Below, one piece after another: positions 56,401-64,000 of a stretch of 64,000 nt of DNA; the stretch's first letter is position 1; each line of letters begins with the position of its first letter. Origin of the DNA: Arenibacter echinorum (lineage in GTDB: Bacteria; Bacteroidota; Bacteroidia; Flavobacteriales; Flavobacteriaceae); the NCBI RefSeq assembly GCF_003259375.1, contig NZ_QLLN01000007.1:248001-312000 (forward strand). Direction: 5' to 3'. The notes below the pieces were generated by a model. The model was not told the DNA's origin, did not search any database, and was given only the letters and a program-made list of their open reading frames with translations. The position numbers and the translations under genes were made by a program.

Positions 56401-57142
56401 GGATTACAATAGGGTGAAAATTCAAAACTTAAATTTTTCTCCCTCTTTGATTTGGCGTGGACAGCTAGGGGCAAAATTCAGAACCGGCATTTCCTTGGAA
56501 AGTCTGGAAGTGGAAGAAACCGAAGATAGGTTTGTGAACACCTTTTACCTGGCCAACGGGGAAGAGAATAGAAACAGTTTTTTTGGGGTTGATGCGGAAT
56601 ACAGCTATGAGAATTTGGACAATGCAGCCTTCCCCACCATGGGGATGACCACTGGACTGCTCTTGGGTTACAAGGCCAGTTTAGAGAATCAAGGTCAGGC
56701 CTATGCCTATATAGTTCCAAGTCTTTCCTTAGATCATAAATTAGTATCTAATGGTAGATTGGTCCTTGCCTCCAAATGGAAGGCCCATTTTAATTTAGGG
56801 GACGAGTACGAATTTTACCAGACAGCCAGTATAGGTGGTATAGATGGACTTAGAGGTTTTAGAAACCAACGATTTTCCGGTAAGACCAGTTATTATCAGA
56901 ATACAGACCTTAGATACAGTCTTAAAAGCCTAAAAACAGGATTATTGCCTGTTACCGTAGGGGTATATGGCGGTTTTGATTACGGAAGGGTCTGGACTCC
57001 CAACGAAAATTCCGATCTGTGGCACACCTCCTATGGAGGAGGGTTTTTTATTAACGGAGCGGATGTGATGACAGCGAGATTAGCCTTGTTCAACAGCGTT
57101 GACGGTCCAAGATTTTCCTTCGGTGTTGGTTTTGGTTTCTAA
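53435..57142 (+). CDS. Three-module outer-membrane lipoprotein: metallophosphoesterase, CotH-like segment, BamA-type beta-barrel
   Basis: A 1,235-residue protein. A lipoprotein signal (Cys17 in LLVGCA) precedes a calcineurin-type phosphoesterase (about 40-370): FYLIGDAG, LFLGDNIYPAG, IPGNHDWYNEG, LALHHPMFSYG and TSGHEHTLQY. A middle region (about 440-700) holds KEYVIRAVKK near 464, GDWDRHDDQWRW near 608 and AIPRDRDQVYS near 634, which resembles CotH/HipA-like kinase folds. A short Asp-rich stretch (GLDDDDIFEVAG) follows. The last ~340 residues read as a surface-antigen-type barrel ending in FSFGVGFGF with a terminal Phe. The ATG at 53435 is used; 53429 is equally possible. Confidence 0.8.
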   Translation: MRKHYLLIIILFLLVGCATYKTKYAESFNVGNTTGDSELVHTFYLIGDAGKSPMKDQSEALKTFQKTLEKADKNSTALFLGDNIYPAGMPNKKDSTQAYLEAKNNLDAQLQTLTQFKGNPIFIPGNHDWYNEGLDGLERQQKYIQKKLDSKEVFFPEDGCPIEKIDINDKIVIIAIDTEWYLTNWDKHPTMNDKCEIKDRETFFEELESLIKKNRDRTTILALHHPMFSYGPHGGQYSAKLHLNPAGGKFPFPILGTFANLIRKTSGASYADLQNKRYTELRNRLVTIAQYSQKVILTSGHEHTLQYIVEDNTPQIVSGSGSKEGAARLLNGSKFSTGRTGFAELKVYKDGSSQVRYFGVGKNNDPDLLFSTQVLPPDRNENYMFSDKDFPKEVKATVYSKEEVKKSKFFKSIWGDRYRKYYAMEVNAPTLRLDTLFGGLKPVRKGGGNQSKSLRLSDKNGKEYVIRAVKKSAEVYLQAMAFKDKYVLGEFKDTYTEKLLMDFYTGALPYGLLTVGTLSDAIDLYHTNPKLYYIPKQSALAEFNGEFGDELYILEEQVGDGHGELGSFGYANKIESSWDMIDKIKRDEKYIVNTDRYLRTRLFDMVMGDWDRHDDQWRWGEVKNKETGKIVFEAIPRDRDQVYSIWGDGALMGVATRIIPALQMMEGFHNDIRNVEAFNKSAYGLDATLLAETTKADWEKEVHYIQQNLTPAVIDEAFKAFPKEIMDENILELKNILKSRIKNLPKIADEYFLALNKYVVIKGTDKDDWFEINNLSEQEVEIKAFRNIDGKKEKLFFQKKFNRNITKEIWIYGLDDDDIFEVAGTKGNKIKIRLIGGQNNDVYDVSEGTNTWIYDHRSKKNTFKKIKGAKLRLNNDYETNTYQPLKLRNSTRQIIPTIGFNPDDGMKLGFNATSTFYGLRQNPYTTQHNYNAAYYFATNGFELGYKGEFAHIFENWNLELAARFTSPNFSINFFGIGNETENFDNTLEMDYNRVKIQNLNFSPSLIWRGQLGAKFRTGISLESLEVEETEDRFVNTFYLANGEENRNSFFGVDAEYSYENLDNAAFPTMGMTTGLLLGYKASLENQGQAYAYIVPSLSLDHKLVSNGRLVLASKWKAHFNLGDEYEFYQTASIGGIDGLRGFRNQRFSGKTSYYQNTDLRYSLKSLKTGLLPVTVGVYGGFDYGRVWTPNENSDLWHTSYGGGFFINGADVMTARLALFNSVDGPRFSFGVGFGF

Positions 57143-57170
57143 TATTAAACTCTATGTTTTTGTATATGGT

Positions 57171-58031
57171 TTAGTTGCCCAATACAAAAGAATATAAATT
57201 TCTTCCCGTTTTTGCAGACTCTTCGTCCGAAAGCAATAAGGTATTGTTATTGGTAAAGGAAACGGATTCCAATTGCGTATAGACGCCCAGGTCTATCGTT
57301 TTTAGTGTCCCACTGGAAATAAAATTGTCCGATACATAATCCGTAAACACCCATAAAGTACCATTCCCCAACAATACTATGGTCTTACCATCAGGAGAAA
57401 TATCGGCAGAGGTTATTTGCCTATTCCTCTTTCCTTTCGGAGGAATAAAGGAACCCAAATATTGGGCTTTGTGTTTTCCCTCTACGGCAGGCACTTTGTA
57501 CAATAAGGCTTCCCCGTTAAAAGGCTGGGTCCTATTCTTTGTTATGATGTAGAAGTTGTTCCGGTAATAAAAAAATGCCTCGGCATCATAAAGCATTTTA
57601 TTTTTTTTTGGAGGAAAATCTTTTTGTTCGGGGTAATTGAATTCAATCTTTTCCGCCTCAATATCATCCCCATTTTCTTCATTGGGATCGGGAATTTTAT
57701 AAATGGCCAAATTCTTCCTATCGTTGCTGTTATTACCAAAGTCCCCAATGAATACATTACCATTTTCATCACGTGCCATATCTTCCCAATCGTTGTTTTT
57801 GGCATTCTTTACTTTTAATTCCTTTACTAGGTCACCTTTATAATTCACTTGATAAATTTTATCGGGATTACCTCTATCCATCACGAACCAAACCGTTGAG
57901 TCCTTGGCAGGGACCATTCCAGAATTCTCGGTTAATTTATGAGGAAGTTTGGTAACATAGGTCAGTTGACCATAATTACTGGCACAGCTAATTATGCTTC
58001 CCCAGAGCAGCAAAAACAAGTATTTTTTCAT
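57171..58031 (-). CDS. Propeller-like lipoprotein (SdiA-regulated/NHL type)
   Basis: A 286-residue lipoprotein (Cys16 in IISC). The body shows repeats with NDWEDMARDENGNVFIGDFG, FYYRNNFYIITKNRT and ADISPDGKTIVLLGNGTLWV, and ends with ESVSFTNNNTLLLSDEE. This pattern suggests a beta-propeller that may bind a ligand or act as a phosphodiesterase-like esterase. No catalytic residues can be pointed out. It is convergent with the three-module lipoprotein (28 bp apart) and follows the GyrI-like gene by 66 bp. Confidence 0.6.
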   Translation of the reverse strand: MKKYLFLLLWGSIISCASNYGQLTYVTKLPHKLTENSGMVPAKDSTVWFVMDRGNPDKIYQVNYKGDLVKELKVKNAKNNDWEDMARDENGNVFIGDFGNNSNDRKNLAIYKIPDPNEENGDDIEAEKIEFNYPEQKDFPPKKNKMLYDAEAFFYYRNNFYIITKNRTQPFNGEALLYKVPAVEGKHKAQYLGSFIPPKGKRNRQITSADISPDGKTIVLLGNGTLWVFTDYVSDNFISSGTLKTIDLGVYTQLESVSFTNNNTLLLSDEESAKTGRNLYSFVLGN

Positions 58032-58097
58032 CCAATTAAAAATTTAATCATCTATGTGGGGAACTAGCAAATTAATCCTGCTTATGCATATATTCTA

Positions 58098-58994
58098 TTA
58101 TTCTTTTAAGGGCATATAGATTTCAGCGATCCAATCCAATTCGTTTCCCCCAATATTAGGGTTGCTAAAAAATACCTCAACAGGTCTTTCCCAGACCTCC
58201 ATCCCATTCTTATTTGCATAATCCAACAAGGCGTACCAAGCACGGTCAGAGGTTATATAATTTCCGTTATAAATGGCTTTTATCGCCCTAAGGCCTTCAA
58301 ATTTCTTATACTTTATAATACCATTTTGCGGAAGGCTATCACTTTTGATAATTGGATAACAAAAATTATAGCTAATACTGTCCACTTCCCTGTTCCAATC
58401 GGTAATTTCCAGAAATGGTCTGCCGTTTAATTCTACATTATTGTCCACAAGTACCGTACTTAATATAGGGTAATTTTGCATCATTCCCTTTGCTTTCCCG
58501 AACTGCGAAGCCTTTATGGGGATATAGGCACAATAAGTATCTGGAAGCTGTTGTAAGGTATCCAAAACGGTGACCTTAAATTTTTCCAAATGCTCCGTCA
58601 GCGCATTGTTAAAGTCCAGAATGGTTCTTTTAGTACGTTTTTCGAAACCAGTATCGAAAAAGGGGATTATCAATCTATTCCCCAAGCTATGATCTACATC
58701 CTTTATATATACCTTAATCTTTGAGGTAGAATCATTAACCGGGGTTATTTTCCATTGATATAGGTATGTAGAATCATTAAACTTAAATTGCTGATCTATA
58801 TTCAAAAAATCTCTTTCTTCCAACAACACCGTATTCTTATTGGCATTGCCCCATGACTTTATACTCTGATTAATGGTACCGGGGAATGTTTTGGAAGTAA
58901 TGGATACCGAATAATCATAAGGCTTTATAAACAAATACCAAACCAATGATCCCAGAAGTAGGAAAGCCACTAAATAAACAATTTTGTTTCTCAC
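58098..58994 (-). CDS. Membrane-anchored SRPBCC/GyrI-like protein
   Basis: A 298-residue protein with an N-terminal membrane anchor (about 5-24, YLVAFLLLGSLVWYLF). The first half resembles an SRPBCC-type hydrophobic pocket (ITSKTFPGTINQSIKSWG onwards); the second half (about 150-298) has the GyrI/effector-binding fold with YALLDYANKNGMEVWERPVE and ending WIAEIYMPLKE. Effector-binding domains normally sit in transcription regulators such as AraC- or MerR-type, but no DNA-binding domain is present. The start codon is GTG. A lipid or small-molecule binding role is likely but unproven. Confidence 0.65.
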   Translation of the reverse strand: MRNKIVYLVAFLLLGSLVWYLFIKPYDYSVSITSKTFPGTINQSIKSWGNANKNTVLLEERDFLNIDQQFKFNDSTYLYQWKITPVNDSTSKIKVYIKDVDHSLGNRLIIPFFDTGFEKRTKRTILDFNNALTEHLEKFKVTVLDTLQQLPDTYCAYIPIKASQFGKAKGMMQNYPILSTVLVDNNVELNGRPFLEITDWNREVDSISYNFCYPIIKSDSLPQNGIIKYKKFEGLRAIKAIYNGNYITSDRAWYALLDYANKNGMEVWERPVEVFFSNPNIGGNELDWIAEIYMPLKE

Positions 58995-59067
58995 TAATTG
59001 TAATTTTATGCCGGGTTAGTAATTCTTGAAACCTTTGTAAATTCAGATATGAATCCAGTTTAAAAAA

Positions 59068-60414
59068 TTACTTGGATACCAATTCCTTTTTCCCGTTCAT
59101 TTCCAGTTTATCCACAATAAATTTCCCCAAATTTCTACCTTGTCCTACCCCGACTTCCACTGCGGCCCTATAATGTATGCCCCCGTACATTCTACTTATG
59201 GCTGCTTCATCTGCCGCCTGATTAAAAGAGGTAAAACTTCGTATTGGCAGACCATAGGGTATTTCGGTATCGTCATCAAATGCAAAATTATCCCCAAAAA
59301 TACTGGTTAAGGCCGTAGCTGCAGCACCGGAGACCACGGAATGTCCGCTGGTGTACTCTGGAAATGGGGGTGTTTGAAGGACAGGTGCCCAGTTTTCATC
59401 TATATACTGATTTATTACGGTTTCCGGACGTATTAAATTAGAACGGTATTTTTCGTCCCAACAGCTTATAAAGGCATCGGCTATTGCCATTGAAGTTTTG
59501 GTATAGGCAAATACGGTTTTGTCAAAATCCGAGTTTGTTTTCTCGCAAGCAATTTTGGTAATCCCGATCCAATGTGCCCCTGGAGTAATCTTTTTGGTTG
59601 CGAACATTAAATGGCCCATGGTTACCGAAACATAAGGATTACAATCCCAAAATTTTGCAATAGCTATCTCTTCCGAGCTATCCCCTTTGGCAGTAATGTC
59701 TTGACTAATATCATAAACCTCCTTTACTTCCCTGTAAAAGTCGGATCCTTTATCCATAGAAAATGATGGTGGTGGCGCTGGCACAAATTGATTGGCAGAA
59801 TCAATTACGAAGGGCCTTATTTTACTCCAATGAGGTTCTATTCCGTCCATATAAGCCGGTGGGGTGGGTTGCCAACGCGAATCATCGTCCGTATTAATGG
59901 TAAATTTGGGCATAGTCCTGGTCTGCTTATAATTATCCTTGTCCAACCAATCCCCTATATGCTTTGCCACGGCCAGACCATATTCCTCAGAATTCTCAAA
60001 GAGGGTCAAGTTTTTTTCTTGCCAATTTGCATACAAACTATCTCGATGTACCTCAATTTTATCCTCGGAAAAAATTAAACGCTTACTTAATTCCATATGC
60101 GCAATTAGGGCCGCCATTTGATAATTTATGGGCTTGTCCTCGGCTGGCACTGGAATAGGGGTCAAATCTGTAACCTGACTTACCAAAGATTTGTACTCAT
60201 CGTTGTTCAGCGCTACAATTTCATAGGCAGCTATATTGGGATAAGCAAAAATTCTACTGGCCACTGGGGGAGAAAAAATATCATGGATCATAACTTCTGT
60301 GACCTTATGGATAGACCTATGTAGATCCTGGGAAGTAATAATTATAAGCTCTTCCTTTTTGTTGCATGATATTACAACCGCAAATAATACAACTAATTTT
60401 AAAAATAGTTTCAT
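59068..60414 (-). CDS. Vanadium-dependent haloperoxidase/PAP2-family lipoprotein
   Basis: A 448-residue protein with a lipoprotein signal (Cys in VVISCNKK). The PAP2/haloperoxidase signature is present: PEYTSGHSVVSGAA near residue 360 with the vanadate- or phosphate-binding SGH, and MYGGIHYRAAVEVG near 418 with the axial His in GGIHYR. The whole domain is alpha-helical. The family either oxidises halides with hydrogen peroxide or acts as acid phosphatase; sequence alone does not decide. The ATG at 60414 is preferred over an upstream TTG. It lies 35 bp downstream of the FG-GAP gene and is likely in one unit with it. Confidence 0.88.
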   Translation of the reverse strand: MKLFLKLVVLFAVVISCNKKEELIIITSQDLHRSIHKVTEVMIHDIFSPPVASRIFAYPNIAAYEIVALNNDEYKSLVSQVTDLTPIPVPAEDKPINYQMAALIAHMELSKRLIFSEDKIEVHRDSLYANWQEKNLTLFENSEEYGLAVAKHIGDWLDKDNYKQTRTMPKFTINTDDDSRWQPTPPAYMDGIEPHWSKIRPFVIDSANQFVPAPPPSFSMDKGSDFYREVKEVYDISQDITAKGDSSEEIAIAKFWDCNPYVSVTMGHLMFATKKITPGAHWIGITKIACEKTNSDFDKTVFAYTKTSMAIADAFISCWDEKYRSNLIRPETVINQYIDENWAPVLQTPPFPEYTSGHSVVSGAAATALTSIFGDNFAFDDDTEIPYGLPIRSFTSFNQAADEAAISRMYGGIHYRAAVEVGVGQGRNLGKFIVDKLEMNGKKELVSK

Positions 60415-60449
60415 CTTAATCTTTTTGTCCAAATAATACTAAATCTCCC

Positions 60450-63400
60450 TTAATCCCCCAAGTCATACACCTGGGCCTTGTCATCATTAAAGGTAACCAA
60501 GAGATAGGTCTTACCGTTTAAATCTATCATCTTCAAATGTCTAACAGATTTAAGCCCCAGTTCCAGTCCTAATTTGTTACCCAAAATTACATCATTTTTA
60601 TCCTTTATCAGCGCTCCTGAGAAGGAATCCAACCTGCCATGATATGGCTTAACACCAAAATAGTTCCCCGCTGCAAGAATTTCAGTTTCCCCGTCCTTAT
60701 CAAAGTCGTACTCCAAGAAGGCCCTTATTGGGGCAACCTGTAATTCCGATTTAAAGGGAACAAATGAATATTTCCCGCCATTATTCTCCAAGTAACCGGA
60801 TTCTAGCGTATTCACTTCAAGAACGGTACTGTTCTTAAAGGAATCTACATCAAGAATATCCTCTATAGATTTTCCTGCAAAGGACTTATAAGTTAAAAAT
60901 TTCTTTCTAAGGCCAACCATCTGGGCCGAAAGTTCATCCAATCCTTCCAAAGAATAATATTTGCCATTTTTTTCAATGGCCACTATAGTCTCCGTACTTC
61001 CGTTCTGGTCAAAATCCGAATAAAACATTTTCATTGGAAATTTATCCGATGCTTTAAATTTGGTGTTGTTGCCCCAATTACCCAGTAGATAATCCAAGTC
61101 TCCGTCCTTATCTATATCAAAGGGAATTATACATTCCCACAGTCCTTTATAAGGGCGGTCCAAAGGTAAAACTTCCATCAATTGCCCCTTGTTGTTCTTA
61201 AAGAATTTCGGCGACATCCACTCCCCTACCACTATTAAATCCAATACCCCATCATTGTCAAAATCGGACCAAGCGGCATCAGTGACCATCCCTACCTTTT
61301 GTAGTTCCTTATTTTCCACAACAGTGAACCTGCCTTGATCGTTTCTTAGCAAAAAGGAATTGGGGATATTGCCAAAATCGTTGGTTATGGCATTATTGCC
61401 TATAAATAAATCCAAGTCCTCATCGTTGTCGAAATCACTTTCCCGTATTACGGCAGCATTTTCAAAATACTCCGGTAACACACCAGGCTCAAAACCGGTA
61501 GTGTTTTGAAGGTAATAACTATCTTTTAAGGGTGGCATTTCATTATAAAAATCCCCGCCTCCGGATCCTATTACAAGATCGGCCATCCCATCTTTGTTCA
61601 GATCAGCTATTAGGGCAGTAATATCCTCCTTTATAGAGTCATTGGCAATATTATCTATTCTCTTTTCCAGATAGGTAGTATCGCCTTGTAAAAATATTCT
61701 GGACGGAATGTATTTGGAACCTCCAAAGAACAAATCCTTTTTACCATCACCGTTCAAATCCCCTATGGCCAATGCCGGACCACGATCCGATATTTGATAG
61801 GGAATCAATTTCTGTCTGTTGATATCCAGATAATTGTCTTCCTCATGCTCAAAATTGATTCCCAAGTTACCTGTAACCTTTTGGAACATCTTTTTGGAAG
61901 TAGGTCTTAGCGAATTATAACTGAAGGGTTTTGTGTTTTCTGGGGAAATAACCAAGGTTTGATTGGTAGCCACTTGTTTTAAGACTTGAAAGGTCTTATT
62001 TGGCCAGACAATTTTTAAGGAGTCTACCGTCTTTTGTTTTCCAAAACCAAAATGGACCATGGGTTCTGAAGAGGCTTGGAACCCCCGAACGGTATACAGT
62101 TCCTTATACTGTAATTTCCCATTTAGATAGGCAAAAACTTTGGTGCCAATGCCAAATTTATTCTTGGCCGTATAATTAAACCTAAGTTTTAAATAATTGG
62201 CCTCGGTGTCCGTTTTATTGATATACAATGCCGCGGGACTGTTGAGGGTATTGGTTATAAGGTCCAGATCACCATCATTGTCCAAATCTGCCATGGCAGT
62301 AGCCCCGGAAATCAAGGTATCCTTCATGATCCAAGTGCCGGACATATCTTGATACTTCATGTCCTCCCCACCTTTAAAAACATAATTATGGGTCACCCCG
62401 GAAGGCATCATATTAATGGCTTGTTGGTCCACAAGTTTGGTATTGTTAAGCTTGTTTCTTATTTGTTCGTCCGAAGCGAATTTTATAAAGTCAAGATCGT
62501 TTGGCCTTTTGGGGATACCATTGGAAATAAAGATATCCTGTTCCCCATCCTGGTCATAATCCCCAAAAAGTGCACTCCAACTCCAATCGGTCGCCGCAAT
62601 TCCGCTTTGGATAGCTGTTTCGGAATAGGGGGCATTGTGCTGGTTTATAAACAGCATATTCCTGGAATATTGGTAGTGGTACCCAAAACGAGCCACTCTC
62701 AAAATTTGGGTTTGGGTAAGGTCGTCCCCCTCTGAAGACTTAAGTACCTTTTCATCTTCGGGGAGCATGTCCAAAGAAATAAGATCTGGCCAACCGTCAT
62801 GGTTAATATCGGCTACGTCGTTCCCCATGGAAAATTTGGTGGTATGTCCAAAATAACTCCGCAATTGTTCTGAAAATGTTCCATTGCCGTTGTTGATATA
62901 ATAATAATCGTCCTCATGAAAATCGTTCCCAACATAGATATCCGGATATCCATCCTGATTAAAATCGGCTACTGCAATACCCAGTCCGTATCCATTTGCG
63001 CCACCATAAATGCCCGCTTCTTCACTAACATCTTCAAAAATGCCCCCATCATTGCGCAACAACCTATCCCCCGATTGGGCATTTCTCTTTTTACGTATTT
63101 CGGCCTTACCATAAGATTCTTGGGTATGTACGGCATGATTGAGCAGGTACATATCCAAATCCCCGTCCAAATCGTAGTCCAACAAGGCGGCGGAACTACT
63201 GTAGGTATCAAAATCGAGTCCAAATCCGGCTGCACTTTCCGTAAAGGTAGTATCCCCATTGTTAATATACAGTTCATTATGTCCGTTAAAGCCATTTATA
63301 CCTACTACTGCGCAGACGTAGATATCCAGGAGACCGTCCCCATTAATATCTCCCATAATGGCTCCCGTATTCCAGGAGCTTTCCCCAGCAATACCCGCAG

Positions 63401-63698
63401 TGTCCGTAATATCCCTAAACTTCAACCCACCTTCGTTTAGGTAAAGTCTATTTTTAACTTGGTTCCCGGAAAGAAAAACATCTGGCAGTCCATCCCCATT
63501 AATATCCCCAATAGCTACTCCACCTCCATTGTAGAAATAGAGATAGTCAAGAATATTCAAGTCGTCGGATTCCGTAACGGTATTCTGAAAGTCGATCCCC
63601 GTTTCGCTTGGCGATGGGTTCCTGAAAACCTCACCTTCCTTCGGGCCACAACCCAAGAGAACCACTGTGAATAAAACAAAAAAGTTATATCTACTCAT
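60450..63698 (-). CDS. FG-GAP/VCBS-repeat protein with ASPIC/UnbV domain, lipoprotein
   Basis: A 1,082-residue surface or periplasmic lipoprotein (Cys in VVLLGCGPKE). It has many FG-GAP-type repeats with calcium-binding DxNxDGxxD loops, e.g. IGDINGDGLPDVFLSG, ADFNQDGYPDIYVG, GDLNGDGKKDLFFGG and SDFDNDGVLDLIVVG, spread over the full length and forming two propellers. An ASPIC/UnbV domain (about 520-590) is marked by LYTVRGFQASSEPMVHFGFG. Such proteins are common beside SusC/SusD pairs, where they probably bind carbohydrate or other ligands. The start (63698) overlaps the stop of the upstream gene by 8 bases. Confidence 0.88.
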   Translation of the reverse strand: MSRYNFFVLFTVVLLGCGPKEGEVFRNPSPSETGIDFQNTVTESDDLNILDYLYFYNGGGVAIGDINGDGLPDVFLSGNQVKNRLYLNEGGLKFRDITDTAGIAGESSWNTGAIMGDINGDGLLDIYVCAVVGINGFNGHNELYINNGDTTFTESAAGFGLDFDTYSSSAALLDYDLDGDLDMYLLNHAVHTQESYGKAEIRKKRNAQSGDRLLRNDGGIFEDVSEEAGIYGGANGYGLGIAVADFNQDGYPDIYVGNDFHEDDYYYINNGNGTFSEQLRSYFGHTTKFSMGNDVADINHDGWPDLISLDMLPEDEKVLKSSEGDDLTQTQILRVARFGYHYQYSRNMLFINQHNAPYSETAIQSGIAATDWSWSALFGDYDQDGEQDIFISNGIPKRPNDLDFIKFASDEQIRNKLNNTKLVDQQAINMMPSGVTHNYVFKGGEDMKYQDMSGTWIMKDTLISGATAMADLDNDGDLDLITNTLNSPAALYINKTDTEANYLKLRFNYTAKNKFGIGTKVFAYLNGKLQYKELYTVRGFQASSEPMVHFGFGKQKTVDSLKIVWPNKTFQVLKQVATNQTLVISPENTKPFSYNSLRPTSKKMFQKVTGNLGINFEHEEDNYLDINRQKLIPYQISDRGPALAIGDLNGDGKKDLFFGGSKYIPSRIFLQGDTTYLEKRIDNIANDSIKEDITALIADLNKDGMADLVIGSGGGDFYNEMPPLKDSYYLQNTTGFEPGVLPEYFENAAVIRESDFDNDEDLDLFIGNNAITNDFGNIPNSFLLRNDQGRFTVVENKELQKVGMVTDAAWSDFDNDGVLDLIVVGEWMSPKFFKNNKGQLMEVLPLDRPYKGLWECIIPFDIDKDGDLDYLLGNWGNNTKFKASDKFPMKMFYSDFDQNGSTETIVAIEKNGKYYSLEGLDELSAQMVGLRKKFLTYKSFAGKSIEDILDVDSFKNSTVLEVNTLESGYLENNGGKYSFVPFKSELQVAPIRAFLEYDFDKDGETEILAAGNYFGVKPYHGRLDSFSGALIKDKNDVILGNKLGLELGLKSVRHLKMIDLNGKTYLLVTFNDDKAQVYDLGD

Positions 63699-64000
63699 CC
63701 AGTGCAAAAACTTTTGGTTTATTATCATTAATGGCAGCAATTACGAACCGTTTACCATTGCTGTCCTGAAACTGTTCAATATGTTTTACCTCCTCTTTTA
63801 TTAAGAACCCGCTTTCATCGTAATTCTGCCATTTAAAATCCAATTTTTCATTTCCCAGAAGAATACTCCCAAAATTGGCGTCCAGACGTGAATATTGAGG
63901 TTTGAATTCAAAGTTATTACCGCCCATAATAAGGTCCAAATAGCCGTCGCCATTAACATCGGTACAGGTAATTCCGCAGACGCAGGACAATTGTACTCGC
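63691..64000 (-). CDS. FG-GAP/VCBS-repeat protein, C-terminal part (5' end outside window)
   Basis: The last ~102 codons of a second FG-GAP protein that continues past the window edge; the frame stays open to base 64000. The segment CTDVNGDGYLDLIMGGNNFE is a calcium-binding FG-GAP loop, and the end FVIAAINDNKPKVFALDE resembles the end of the neighbouring gene (LLVTFNDDKAQVYDLGD), so the two are paralogues. The stop overlaps the start of the next gene by 8 bases. Its full length and signal peptide cannot be judged here. Confidence 0.85.
   Translation of the reverse strand, partial: RVQLSCVCGITCTDVNGDGYLDLIMGGNNFEFKPQYSRLDANFGSILLGNEKLDFKWQNYDESGFLIKEEVKHIEQFQDSNGKRFVIAAINDNKPKVFALDE

Noticed and set aside
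1-64000. CRISPR arrays, insertion sequences, integrases, phage genes
   Set aside because: No regular repeat-spacer pattern, transposase or integrase motif was seen in any frame.

Overview
This window is chromosomal DNA from a member of the Bacteroidota, most likely a marine Flavobacteriaceae (the Maribacter/Zobellia/Arenibacter type of gene content). The evidence is the low G+C content, many lipoproteins with Bacteroidota-style lipoboxes, promoters of the TTG-N19-TAnnTTTG type, a mevalonate-pathway HMG-CoA reductase with a GYDIA-type GHMP kinase, a coaX-lptC operon, and a haloperoxidase next to FG-GAP/UnbV proteins. I saw no insertion sequence, phage, integron or CRISPR array. Most of the window reads as stable core genome with some carbohydrate and peptide-scavenging genes.

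Region 1 (1-6.3 kb, + strand) holds the 3' end of purH and the cell-elongation cluster mreB-mreC-mreD-mrdA-rodA, with overlapping gene ends. Region 2 (6.3-10.6 kb) holds a secreted or anchored nuclease, then a protein-repair run of msrB, msrA, a small GNAT, selO and an 85-residue protein. Region 3 (10.7-18.3 kb) has the tail-specific protease prc (minus), then surE, a small membrane protein, lpxB, an NlpC/P60 lipoprotein and comEC (plus). Region 4 (18.3-23.7 kb, minus) is a peptide-utilisation unit of a DPP-IV-type protease and two POT transporters. Region 5 (24-26.2 kb) is the mevalonate pair.

Region 6 (26.3-34 kb, minus) is a tight operon: coaX, outer-membrane protein, TPR protein, lptC, small membrane protein, CBS/CorC protein and a membrane-anchored PPIase. 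A tRNA-Phe with a canonical promoter and terminator follows. Region 7 (34.3-40.1 kb, minus) has a sialidase, two tandem FAD-dependent oxidoreductases and a Tat-exported phosphoesterase. Region 8 (40.2-45.7 kb, minus) is a complete tripartite RND efflux system. Region 9 (46-49.6 kb) has a GH32 lipoprotein, a TonB and an LpxH-like phosphoesterase.

Region 10 (49.8-57.1 kb) is the most unusual part. A GAF-domain protein faces a protein that joins an HD phosphohydrolase domain to a Pycsar-effector-type membrane domain. Divergent from that is a 1,235-residue lipoprotein that appears to join a metallophosphoesterase, a CotH-like kinase-fold segment and an outer-membrane beta-barrel. Region 11 (57.2-64 kb, minus) has a propeller-like lipoprotein, a membrane-anchored GyrI-like protein, a vanadium-type haloperoxidase lipoprotein and two FG-GAP proteins, the last cut by the window edge.

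The best candidates for undescribed biology are the three-module lipoprotein at 53435-57142 and the HD-Pycsar-effector fusion at 52190-53380. All functional calls rest on motif recognition by eye; no database search was run.
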